A stretch of DNA of 21,291 bases, from positions 47,016,520 to 47,037,810 of the forward strand of contig CM044519.1 in NCBI GenBank assembly GCA_024364805.1, in the 5' to 3' direction. Positions 1 through 8,690 of this stretch are shown here, one piece after another. The position numbers and the translations under genes are program-made. This DNA comes from Euprymna scolopes. Taxonomy: Eukaryota; Mollusca; Cephalopoda; Sepiida; Sepiolidae. The first letter of the stretch is position 1; each line of letters starts with the position of its first letter. The notes beneath the pieces were generated by a model. That model was not told the DNA's origin, made no database searches, and worked only from the letters and a program-made list of their open reading frames with translations.

Positions 1-145
1 AATAATAAGTGCAAAAATTAATCCTAAAATTGTTAAGACCGCATCTTGGCGAGGATATAAAAACCCTAATTGCAGGATTAAGGCAATCCAAAATGACCTA
101 CAAGCAGATTTTTGATATTTTAAGAAAAGAAAGTGTGAAAACATC

Positions 146-1100
146 ATGAAGCGAATTGGTCAAAAGTTTGAAGTCGAACGCTTCGTAAAAGGGAAATCTG
201 GATCTGGTCGCCCTAGAGCATTCACATTGAAGGGGGCAACATGCTTAAATTAACTGTTTTGAAGGACCGAAAGAAAACTTATGTTGACCATAGCAAAGAA
301 TTCAAAACAGGGGCTGCAAATTCTCTTTCTAGATATACAATATCAAGACGAATGAAAGAAATAAAATTTTCTTCTAAAAGGTGTGCAAAGAAGCCATTTT
401 TATCTAAGAAGAACATCAATGATAGAAAGAGATTTTTCTCGTGTTATGGCAAGAAAGATACAGACTGGTTCAGGAATGTTTTCTGGTTAGATGAATCAAG
501 ATTTTGTCTTGTTAATGATGCTCCTGATGCTCCCGAACGGTGCAATCGAAGAACTGGAGAAAGATTTTCGACAATGGCATAAATTGACAATTAAATACAG
601 TAATGAAGGTATGGGGAACTTTTATTGCGGCAGGAGTTGGGAACTTATTAGATGTGAGAAGTCACTCAATGCAAAGGAATAAATTCGATTATTAGAAACA
701 GGACTGTTACCAAGTATCCAGAAGCTGGGAATATCCCAGAACATTATTTTTCAACATGATAATACCCCCCTGCACACACTGCTAAAATCACAAAGAAATG
801 GTTTTCTGATAATTCAATTGATGTGATATTTTGGCCAGGTAAAAGCCCCGATTAAAACCCAATCGGGAATATTTGATCCATAATATCTCGCGCATTAGCT
901 GGAAGAACTTTTTCGAACAATGACAAACTGTGGGAAGCTGTGCAAAGCGAATGAAATATCATCTCCTCTTCACAGTGTTCCACTTTGGTTAAGAGCATGT
1001 CTAAAAGGATTAATCTTTTAAAGAAACTAAAAGGGAATGCGATTCCATCTGAAGCATTTATTAAAGTAAATGTCTTGTTCTGTGTTATTAGTCTCGTTTA
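146..1100 (+). pseudogene. Broken Tc1-like transposase
   Basis: This is the remnant of a DDE transposase that would bind the terminal repeats and cut and paste the element. Visible in order: a helix-turn-helix/linker part ending in GRPR (206-217); a KKPFLSKKNI stretch near 391-420; FWLDESRF with the first catalytic Asp at 490-492; QHDNTPLHT with the second Asp at 758-760; FWPGKSPD, then a stop at 853-855 where Leu is usual; NPIGNI at 856-873; and a C-terminal KLWEAVQSE block. GGG (865-867) replaces the codon for the catalytic Glu, and TGA (874-876) stands where Trp is normal. The frame shifts between the GRPR block and 241, again after about 570, and by an extra CA dinucleotide near 771-777. 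The copy is clearly inactive. A 113-codon open piece (241-582) is only the middle of it. Confidence 0.85.
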
Positions 1101-1189
1101 ATTTTCCTTGTTAAATTGTTCTTTGTTCAATATAGCTTTTAATGCAATAAAATGTATAAAATTTGTTTGGCCGATTTTTTTTTTTTTTT

Positions 1190-1200
1190 GCTCACAAGTG
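1190..1200 (+). repeat. Right terminal inverted repeat of the Tc1-like element
   Basis: GCTCACAAGTG is followed directly by TATATA. Read inward on the other strand it begins CACTTGTGAGC and runs into poly(A), a usual style for Tc1-like ends in invertebrates. The matching left repeat is not in the window, so the terminal position is inferred from the TA flank and from where coding homology ends. Confidence 0.6.
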
Positions 1201-1341
1201 TATATATAAAAACGTCACTATTTTGCGCCAACCTAATACCTATCTTTAGAACGGTTTGCCAAATAATTCTACACTTTCTACAACAAGCTTAAAATCATTT
1301 AGTGCGATGTTATCAGGTTTTGTAGTTCATGCTTCAATTTA

Positions 1342-1436
1342 ACAATGCTATCATTACTTCACCCAATGAGACGTACAGATGTTCCATTTTGTTAAATTAT
1401 TCTTGCATATTCCTTCCAAGCAACGCGTCCATGCTA
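1342..1436. repeat. Old dispersed repeat, copy 1 (pairs with 2387-2490)
   Basis: This stretch shares an ordered series of blocks with 2387-2490 in the same orientation: ACAAT-x-x-TATCATT, TGAGACGTA, GATGT, AAAT-ATTCTT, ATATTCCT-CC, AGCAAC, CATGCTA. The unit is unnamed and shows no coding capacity. It lies just outside the Tc1-like element and may be part of a larger decayed repeat. Confidence 0.6.
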
Positions 1437-1699
1437 GTTAAATATAAAAAATACTTAATCATTATGAAATTAATTAATTAAATAATTAACAAGTTCTGAA
1501 AATTTAATTGAAATTGAACATATCCATGATTGTAAGATTTTCTAAATATTGTAATTGCGTCAATATTTCAAATTAACTGCCCTAAGTTCAATTCAACGGT
1601 ACCTATATAATTCTGCCCTGCTTAGAATTGTCTTTTTGAGTTGGTTGCCTTGAATAATATAACTAACCATCTCTTATTTTCTGTTTTTTTTTTCTCTAG

Positions 1700-1781
1700 A
1701 ATAAACCATTGGCACAAATACTTTGGAAAGAATGGCTCAATATTTTCTCCCAAACGATCATCATCGTCTGAAAAGGAATGA
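1700..1781 (+). CDS. Possible terminal coding exon of an unidentified gene
   Basis: A textbook 3' splice site precedes this stretch: an AACTAAC branch-like motif near 1660, then a long pyrimidine tract ending CTCTAG at 1699. Reading from 1701 gives 26 codons (INHWHKYFGKNGSIF, then SPKRSSSSEKE) and TGA at 1779-1781. An AATAAA lies at 1848-1853, about 70 bases past the stop. The segment is richer in G+C than its flanks and the peptide is hydrophilic with a Ser-rich, charged end, like a protein C-terminus. A second frame is also open for 23 codons (NKPLAQILWKEWLNIF...), so the frame is not certain. No protein family is recognised. Upstream exons would lie left of the window, which would place the Tc1-like element in the last intron. 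It may be chance. Confidence 0.3.
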
Positions 1782-3390
1782 CATTTTGTATTTAACGTAC
1801 TTGGTCAGACTTGTGACAATCTCGAACCACAGTTGACGCATATGTACAATAAAGGAATTACTTAAGACTTTCGATATTTTTCTTGTTTATTATTAAAAGA
1901 AACTTGTAATAAAAATCCATGTGTTGTTATTTAATTGTGATCCTATTACACAGGAAGAAACCCGTGGTTATTTTTTTATCCCATCAGGTTTTTTTTTGGG
2001 GGGGGGCCTTCTGTTCGTCTGTCGTCGTAAAGATGTAAATAAATATCGGGGATTCTGTATAAATGCACAGCCACGTTCAATAATCTTAGCAGTATAAATT
2101 TTGGGTTACATTGAATTCATGAAATATGCTCAGTGTTGAAATGCCAAAGTTTTTATTAAATTCTTGAACCGATTGGTTATTACTTATCATTTGTTTTATG
2201 TCATTTAATCCTATCAGCATTTTATTTCCGATTCGTGCCATGACAGTATTTAGGAGGAATACCCCCCACTGGGAACAACTTTTCCCGCCGATCATTCAGA
2301 TTCGGATATTATTTGATAAGACGCATATTTTGTTTATTCACCGGTTCTTCATTTTGATGTCAACATATTGAATGGGTAATGAGCTAACAATATTATCATT
2401 GTTTTATCGACTGAGACGTATTGATGTCACATATTGACAAATCATTCTTATATATTCCTCCCGAGCAACACCTGGAAACAGGCCATGCTATCAACATTAC
2501 TAATGTGATCAATTGCTGCGTTTCTTTTAAATCACAAAATCTTCACTTTATTTGAATGAATTATTGTATTCATGTCGCATATAATAAAAATATTTAATCC
2601 AATTAATGACGTTAGAACAAACCGATGTATTCGAACGTGATTCTAACCCCTTCAAATTGCCGATTTGTTACGAAATTTTGTCTACATAAATATTTTCTTT
2701 GCCATAGAATAATGTTCTCTTTTCATTAGAGCAACTTAAAAATTTACATTTTTTTCTTTTTTAAAATTATGTAATTATTTATTCATGAAATATGTATATT
2801 CGAATATATGTATATTACATATAGGATTGTGTATATTTAAATTATTTTTATTTTTCATTATTACTTGAATACTTATTGAAAGCAAATTACAATCGTTAAA
2901 ATAAAATGAAAATGTTTAATTGCGATTTTAAGAAATAATTAAATTGTAAAATTTACTTTTATCAGTATTAAAAAAACATTCAAAATTTGAAAAGTATTTC
3001 AAACTATCGAATAAAATATAACTTCTGAATTTAACATGCTTTGCAAATACTCGTTTACAGCAACGTTACCTTAACAGCAGTAATTATAATTTATTAAATG
3101 TAGGTCAATAAATATTTTCAGAACCAAATAATAGCGTCATTATTAAACTTCTTAAGTTTCTCAATGATGTTTAGAAAAGGCTAAATAATAAAGGAAATAA
3201 TAGTTTAAAATGCATTAATTTGCATATGAATTAGCTACGGTAAAAAAAATCCGAAAGAAGTAGGAGTTAGTTTTTGGCATCGAAGAACACGTTAGGATTT
3301 AAGAAATCGTACAAATACTCTCAACCTTGTATTTTTATTATTAGATATTATTAAATTACAACCTATTTTCGACACGAAAAAAGTAAAGTT
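1782..3390. other. AT-rich non-coding stretch
   Basis: No gene is recognised here. It contains a G run at 1999-2006 after a T run, the second copy of the old dispersed repeat, and very AT-rich low-complexity sequence from about 2700 to 3250. A 69-codon minus-strand open frame (2086-2295) has no recognisable motif and is treated as chance. Confidence 0.6.
2387..2490. repeat. Old dispersed repeat, copy 2 (pairs with 1342-1436)
   Basis: This direct-orientation homologue of 1342-1436 has the same block order and a short extra insert (about 8-10 bases) before the CATGCTA block. Identity is perhaps 70% by eye, so the pair is old. Confidence 0.6.
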
Positions 3391-3865
3391 GATGCGACAG
3401 AAACGAGAGTCGGATTTTTTTAAGATAGCGGAAGCGTCTTAATGAAAATTTTGAATACGCATTCGTGCGCTGGATTTTGAAAAGTGTCGTTGAGAACTTT
3501 AAATAAGAATTCGAGAGCCGGACTTTTTGAAAATTATCGTGTTACGCAAAAAATTTAATACACACTCGGGAGCGGGACTTTAAAAATTGTCGTGTTATTG
3601 AGAATTTTAAATAAGAATTCGAGAGTCGGACTTAGTGAAAATTGTTGTCGTTCTATGGAAACTGTTAAGTAAACATTCGAGCATCAGATTTCGGAAAATT
3701 GTCGCCATCGTGGAATTTAATAATTAATTTAAAGAGTCGATATTTTTTAAAAGTTTAGTCGTCGTATTATCGTCGTATTATCGAGAAGATTAAATTACAA
3801 TTCAGATCAGACTTTTTAAATTGTCGTCGTCGTCGTCGTAATAATGACTCGACTCTGACTTTTTG
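3391..3865. repeat. Diverged ~60-bp minisatellite (first half of a two-part array)
   Basis: About seven diverged copies of a ~60-bp unit. The unit is roughly GAGAGTCGGACTTTTTGAA, AATTGTCGTGTTATTGA, GAATTTTAAATAAGAATTC. The best-matched copies lie at about 3500-3640. The array ends in a pure (GTC)n run near 3824-3839 and the phrase GACTCGACTCTGACTTTTTG (3845-3864), which has a counterpart at 7692-7711 in the second element. No coding capacity. Confidence 0.75.
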
Positions 3866-3929
3866 TGTTTGAAAGTCAACAAGATTGTTTCTAGCCGTGT
3901 ATAGAGGACTATTTAAGTTTAGCCTTGAA

Positions 3930-4030
3930 CGGAGAGATTGTTGTGTTTAGTGGTGTGAAGTAAGTCAGCTGTGTCTGGTGGCATGTATTGAGAGTTAGCT
4001 GTGTCTGGTGTTGTGTAAAAAGTACTAGAG
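3930..4030. repeat. ~30-bp GTGTCTGG repeats (second half of the two-part array)
   Basis: Short units with the core GCTGTGTCTGGTG recur near 3968 and 3998, preceded by a related TTGTGTTTAGTGGTGTG. They match the TAGTGTCTGGCGTTGTTG units at 7722-7990, so this region repeats the organisation of the 7.2-8.2 kb element without its terminal repeats. Confidence 0.6.
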
Positions 4031-4039
4031 ATGAAAGTA

Positions 4040-4042
<3 letters not shown>

Positions 4043-4105
<63 letters not shown>

Positions 4106-4113
4106 TATACATG

Positions 4114-4152
<39 letters not shown>
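4043..4152. repeat. (CT)16 followed by (AT)n compound microsatellite
   Basis: CT repeats from 4043 to 4074 run directly into AT repeats broken by ACAT and ATGTAT steps, ending at 4152. Open frames of 62-89 codons across it, rich in Ser-Leu, Arg-Glu or Tyr-Ile, are by-products of the dinucleotides. Confidence 0.97.
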
Positions 4153-4154
<2 letters not shown>

Positions 4155-4529
4155 TAAAACAACAGTAATAAAATGAACCTGAACACATGGTAATGAAACG
4201 AATTATATAATTTTATTCTTACGCTCAAAATTCGTCGTTATTATTTATTCTTCTGATGGGGTGTTAGCATTCGTACAGCATCTCTTGGCTGTATGATTTT
4301 ACTTCCTCTACAAGCCATTTTTTATACTAATGTCCAACATTGAAGACCGTTTCCTTTTAAGTTCGTAGATCGTGTTTGTTCTGTAGACATTTGAGTTTGC
4401 GGTACATGTTCATAGACTCTTATCTGGGAGTATTCGATACAACTGTATATTGCTCTCAACTGGTTATTGTGTAGTTTAGTAAATTATCTTAGATGTTTGG
4501 TTCTGTTATTTAATTTTTTTTTTAATACC
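4153..4529. other. Non-coding, nothing recognised
   Basis: AT-rich sequence with no long open frame, RNA gene or repeat that I can name. Confidence 0.5.
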
Positions 4530-4610
4530 AATTTTTCATTGTAATAATATTCAATTTTTCATTGTAATAATATTCAATTTTCCATTGTAATAATATTCAA
4601 TTTTTCTCTC
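4530..4610. repeat. 23-bp tandem repeat, about 3.3 copies
   Basis: The unit AATTTTTCATTGTAATAATATTC is repeated at 4530, 4553 and 4576 with one substitution (TTTCC for TTTTC in the third copy) and begins a fourth time at 4599. Near-perfect copies imply recent expansion. Confidence 0.95.
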
Positions 4611-4799
4611 GGTTTGAACTCTTCACATTAGTGTTATATTATTTGCAGTCTTATCAAATACTGACTGAATCTTTCTTTGTAATAAATTTCTTTAATTTGT
4701 GCTCCGCCCTTAAGTCTTCTGATAAACACTGGGAAACCGTTGTGGCAATTCGGTTTTAATTTTTATTCGCTTAATTTACCCACAAAGCGTTCTGCTTGG

Positions 4800-5085
4800 C
4801 TATTGGAACTGTAGAGCATTCACAAAATTTTCACAATTTTTATCCTTTATATATTCATAGGACTTTATTCTTTACTATCACTGCACAAAATTTTCTTTTC
4901 ATTATGTGTTCATAATATTTCATCTTTTACTGCAAAAATGTTTGCTTTATATAATCATAATCTTTTACTAACACTTCAAACAAATTTTATCATAGCTCAT
5001 ATTTTACCCCACTACAAAAATATTCTTTGCTTTTACATATCTATAATATTTCATCTTTTACCAGCACTGGACAATTTTTTCTTAG
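4800..5085. repeat. Diverged tandem array, about five ~45-60-bp units
   Basis: The phrases TTCATAATATTTCATC, TTTTACTAGCACT, GCACAAAATTTTC and TTTGCTTTATAT recur in the same order about five times with length changes. The clearest copies are near 4895-4935 and 5020-5075. Old and non-coding. Confidence 0.6.
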
Positions 5086-7227
5086 AGTACCTAAACCCAA
5101 ACTGATTTTCCAATAAACAAAGTTTCTTGTCGAAGTTTTCTCATCTTTGGGACACAGTGCCACGAAACTGCACCCTTTTATACTACAACATGGCTGTCTT
5201 CAAATTTTATATCCGCAGGTATTTGTTGAACTTTCTTCTTACATCAAATTTTGTCGATTCTATCAATCGTTTTATAACGTCTTATATCATCCAACTGAAA
5301 TTCGTATTCATTCTCATTTTCTTTTGCATAGTAGCATGGTAGAAACTCCTGTTTTTTTGGAAACGTAAGACATTTTACATATATTCGACAATTGAAAATG
5401 TTTAGAGTTTGAATTCTTCAAATTCCTTATTCCCTATGCTTGCAAATGTAGTACAAAATGTCCATATCTTTAACGTTTAATAGCTCCAAATCTTCCAAGC
5501 AAGAATGATCTTTTTTATTCATTAAATCTTCGAAAATATATTACGTATGTCATTTCTTTATAATTGAACCAAAATTATTCAACTGAGAATCCTAAAAAAA
5601 GAATTAGAGTAACTTTTTATCGAATACTTTTCTATACTTTCTTATAATAATTGTTCAAATTTTATGGATGTTGCTTTTCGCTGTTTTTATTTTCCCGTAT
5701 TTCCATGTTTTCATTACGCGGCTGTTTGTGTGCTTTTTCTTTTTTCTTTTGTTCACCTCAAACAAAACGTATTGCTACTTGGGCGTGAGGGGCTACTAAT
5801 CAGGATGATATCAACAAAGTAAAATTATTAAGCAATAAAATGTCTATTCGCATTACATTTAAACTTTTGCATGTTGCAAAGAAGCAGGAAGAAACGAGTC
5901 AATTCAAAAATTTAGCAAGAAACTATTAGAGTATATGACTTTCCGGTATCTAGTGAATTTTTCTGATTGTTGGGCTAGTCGTGAGTATGGATGTCAAATA
6001 AGCACCAGTACTATGAGTTCATCAGAGCACATTCTTTCAAATATATGTAAAACAGGCACAAGAGTGCAACATAGTATTAACAGTTTTATTCGTCTAACAT
6101 TCATCCATTTCAACAAGCGAAAATATTAACAAACACTAGACAAAATGGCGATGACGAAAAAAGGAAACGATGAAGAGAATAAACAGACCAGTATATATAA
6201 ACTCGTATGTATAAAGACGTTTATTTGATGCATTGATCACGCATTGATGAAAATATTACAATTGTTTTAACTTTATGTTTTATTTGTGTTTCATTATTAT
6301 TTTGTAAAGAATCACACTTGCATTGAATTCACTCAATATTTCAATATTATTAAACAGGTAATGGTTACTTTACATTTTTCGTAATGCAGGCAAAGTGCAA
6401 ATTTTAGATATGTGGGTATATATAATATCTTAATGCAGTTCGGAATCCCTGCGTTGCAGTGTTCCAGGTCATTTTTGGAAAAAGTGTAGCACCTGTGTGC
6501 TTCCCTCTGATATTCCATAGGATTGTAATACATAACAATAGATAGAACTCCTCAGCCGTGGTGAAGGCAACCCATATAAACAAAAAATAATAGAAAAACT
6601 AATACGGCTAGAAAGAGAAGGTAAGTATTGTAAAACAATGTTCATTTTTGTGATGTTGTCACGAAAGGAAAAACAGCCTCCAATTAGTCACAATCTACTG
6701 CGAAAGTAGTAAGGTTTAAACAACCGTCATGACAATGCTCGTGACAGTGCACAGTCTGGTCTAACCAGAAGTAACAAACGATAATATAATTCAGTCAAAT
6801 TTGCATTAAATTCAATCACTATTCTATTATAGTCCAACGCAAATTTATTTTAGATCATTTTCCTTCGTTCCTAGTTTTTTATTTACTTTCTTACAATGGA
6901 ATATAAAAATGTTTCATCAAAACTAATTTTGTAAAACAAATATTATTATATTTTTGGTTCATTCATTTTCTTTTCTGTAATATAGTGTAACACTGTATAA
7001 ATTATAAAAATGCATCAAGTGTTATATATGATTGGTTGGTACCCGCTTTTATCCCAACCTTTCCTACCTAAAGAATTTCTAGATAGATGAATAGATAAGT
7101 TTTATTTTAATTTGGATTCTAATTTAATTTTTTTTACATTTGTTGTTAATATTTGATACCAGTATAACATTTAGTGTAAGAGTATTGTTTACTACTGCTA
7201 TTGGTGTCGAGATATCAGTCGTTTCTG
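5086..7227. other. AT-rich non-coding stretch with two weak coding hints
   Basis: Open frames of 64-73 codons at 5127-5368, 5935-6129 and 6333-6533 (minus) show no family motif. Two weak hints of host exons exist. At 6145 an ATG in an ACAAAATGG context opens 27 codons (MAMTKKGNDEENKQTS...), with a CTC|GTATGT donor-like step inside. At 6621 a strong donor-like GAAG|GTAAGTAT follows an open reading of NPYKQKIIEKLIRLEREG, but there is no good acceptor upstream. Neither is called as a gene. Confidence 0.4.
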
Positions 7228-7400
7228 TAATTTGATATGCATTAATTTTCATATCAATGAGGCGGAGCGCCTCCAAAAATGACGTAATAAAAAACTTGAA
7301 GTCGAGATAGCAAGAGAGTCGAGTTCTGAGAACCGAACTGAACAGGTCGGAATTTACAATGTCGGTCGAATGCTGACAAGAATACAATTTTTTAATTATA
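7228..7400. repeat. Left direct terminal repeat
   Basis: It aligns with 8050-8221 over its full length. It contains a 7-bp inverted repeat TGATATG/CATATCA (7233-7239 and 7250-7256), a GAGGCG-gag-CGCCTC hairpin (7259-7273) and TGACGTAATAAA (7280-7291). The best-conserved end point is GCTGACAAG at 7380, with weaker similarity on to 7400. Confidence 0.88.
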
Positions 7401-7419
7401 AGCTATTTCGGCGGAAAGC

Positions 7420-7720
7420 ATTCCTTTCAAAGTCTTAGAAGTGGAAAATTGAAACGAGTCGCGTCGAAATTTGAAAGCGTCAGGAAAGGAAAGATTAAAT
7501 GAGTCGCGTCGAACTTTTAAAATTGAACGCGTTCAGAAAGATTAAACGAGTTTGAAAATTGAAAGTTTCAAGAGATGGAAATAATAAACGATTCCCGCTG
7601 AACTTTGAAAATTGAAAACGTCGAGAAAGAGATATTATAATGTGATACAAGTCGAACTGTTTTCTAATCGTCGTGTGATAATGGAAAATTACGATTCGAC
7701 TGACGTTTTGTGATCGGGAA
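7420..7720. repeat. ~55-bp minisatellite inside the element
   Basis: Four to five diverged units carry the cores GAGTCGCGTCGAACTTT and GAAAATTGAAAGCGTC with GAAAGATTAAA spacers. The array ends in TACGATTCGACTGACGTTTTG (about 7690-7710), which is alignable with the end of the 3391-3865 array. Confidence 0.7.
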
Positions 7721-7721
7721 G

Positions 7722-7990
7722 CTAATACAATCTAGTAGTTTTTTAAGAGACTAGTAGTGTTTGGCAATGTTTTTAGGGGCTATTAGTATCTAGCAATGTT
7801 TAGTGAGGATAGTAGTGTCTAGCAGTGGTTTGATCGACTAGTAGTGTCTGGCGTTGTTGATAGTTGATGTGATTGCTAGTAAAGTCTAGCAGTTTTTTGT
7901 GTGGTTAGCAGTGTCTGGCAGTGGTTTGAGAGCCTAGTTGTTTCTAGCAGTGGTTTGAGAGACTAGTAGTGTCTGGCGTTGTTGGTAGTT
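7722..7990. repeat. ~30-bp GTGTCTGGC repeats with a ~124-bp higher-order period
   Basis: Units of about 30 bp (GACTAGTAGTGTCTGGCAGT, then GGTTTGAGA) recur about nine times. A longer phrase, GGTTTGA..GACTAGTAGTGTCTGGCGTTGTTG.TAGTTGATGT, occurs twice about 124 bases apart (7828 and 7952), showing a higher-order duplication within the array. Confidence 0.8.
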
Positions 7991-8049
7991 GATGTAATTG
8001 CCGATCTTTGCACGGGGTTATGAGGTGATCTTAAAGTATCGGGGGGATC

Positions 8050-8221
8050 TAATTTGATAAGTATTAATTTTCATATCATTGGGGCATAGCCCCCAAAGTG
8101 ACGTAATAAAATACCTTAAGTTGAGATTGCAGGAGAGTCGAGTTCTGAGAACCGAACTGAAGAGGTCGAACTTTACAATGTCTGTCGAATGCTGACAAGT
8201 GTCTATTATATTTTAATTATA
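8050..8221. repeat. Right direct terminal repeat
   Basis: This is the direct copy of 7228-7400. The GC hairpin is kept with a different sequence, GGGGC-ata-GCCCC (8081-8093), and the TGACGTAATAAA is unchanged (8099-8110). A GGGGGGA run precedes it at 8041. Confidence 0.88.
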
Positions 8222-8415
8222 CTAGCAACATCACATAGATTTCTTAATCAACGAATATGACAGGCCGAAGTTATCTGACAACAATCTCAGCATGAACTTG
8301 ATTATAGAATTCCATGCAATATTGAAAACAAAGGCGATTCTTTCGACTTAATATTTCTACTAAGTAATATCTGTAATAGTACACATTGTTACATGTGTGA
8401 AAAATCTGACTATAG

Positions 8416-8580
8416 AGTTTTCTATTACAATATAAAGACGTTACAGTTTTCTATTACAATATAAAGACGTTACAGTTTTCTATTACAATATAAAGACGTT
8501 ACAGTTTTCTATTACAATATAAAGACGTTACAGTTTTCTATTTACAATATAAAGCATCTAAAGACGTTACAGACTAAATC
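8416..8580. repeat. 29-bp tandem repeat, about five copies
   Basis: The unit AGTTTTCTATTACAATATAA plus AGACGTTAC starts at 8416, 8445, 8474 and 8503. A fifth copy at 8532 has small insertions. The first four are identical or nearly so, so the expansion is recent. It lies about 160 bases past the stop of the minus-strand sulfotransferase exon and is followed by a TTTTA-rich run at about 8620-8651. Confidence 0.95.
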
Positions 8581-8690
8581 TATCTGGATTGTCTAGATGA
8601 CTGAATGGATATATTTATTTTAATTTATTTTTATTTTTATTTTTATTTTTAAGAAACCCTTTGACCTGGTTTTTATATATAAAAATATTT

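Larger units (their letters stand above)
1..1200 (+). mobile_element. Degenerate Tc1/mariner-superfamily DNA transposon, right-hand part
   Basis: A decayed Tc1-like DNA transposon occupies the left edge of the window, and its left end lies outside. Transposase homology runs left to right in changing frames: a GRPR linker, the two catalytic Asp blocks, the NPI-N-I block and a C-terminal block read as KLWEAVQSE. The right end is GCTCACAAGTG at 1190-1200 behind a long T run, followed by TA at 1201-1202, as expected for a terminal inverted repeat next to a TA target duplication. An AATAAA lies at 1146-1151. The element cannot move by itself. Tc1-like is more likely than classical mariner because of the GRPR linker and the spacing of the acidic blocks. 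Confidence 0.88.
7228..8221. mobile_element. ~1-kb non-coding element with ~172-bp direct terminal repeats (TRIM-like candidate)
   Basis: Two direct repeats (7228-7400 and 8050-8221) flank about 650 bases of minisatellite-like, non-coding DNA. Each repeat opens with two short hairpins, then a perfectly conserved TGACGTAATAAA (a CRE/bZIP-like site overlapping an AATAAA), then a conserved block GAGTTCTGAGAACCGAACTG. A GGGGGGA purine run sits just before the right repeat. These traits recall a small non-autonomous LTR-type element. No primer-binding site, no gene and no target duplication were found, so a repeat-bearing segment duplicated by other means is a real alternative. The repeats are roughly 85-88% identical by eye, which implies an old element. 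Confidence 0.5.

Noticed and set aside
2086-2295. 69-codon minus-strand open frame
   Set aside because: No recognisable motif, no splice signals of note, and length within chance for this sequence.
3212-3235. GCATTAATTTGCATATGAAT resembles the start of the 172-bp terminal repeat
   Set aside because: About 18 of 20 bases match, but the similarity does not continue, so a left terminal repeat for the 3.4-kb array is not supported.
3909-4188. Overlapping open frames rich in Tyr-Ile, Arg-Glu and Ser-Leu
   Set aside because: They are translations of the CT/AT microsatellite.
5127-5368. 71- and 73-codon plus-strand open frames
   Set aside because: Two overlapping frames, hydrophobic AT-driven composition, no domain, no promoter or splice context.
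5935-6129. 64-codon open frame starting MTFRYLVNFSDCW
   Set aside because: More complex composition than most, but no family likeness and no supporting signals; could be untranslated or repeat DNA.
6547-6621. Exon-like NPYKQKIIEKLIRLEREG followed by GTAAGTAT
   Set aside because: The donor is good but no acceptor with a pyrimidine tract gives an open frame, so I did not call an exon.
7124-7387. 87-codon minus-strand open frame
   Set aside because: It lies mostly across the left terminal repeat of the non-coding element and has no motif.
7228-8221. Hammerhead ribozyme in the terminal repeats (retrozyme idea)
   Set aside because: I found no CTGANGA...GAAA core; CTGAGAA is present but does not fit.
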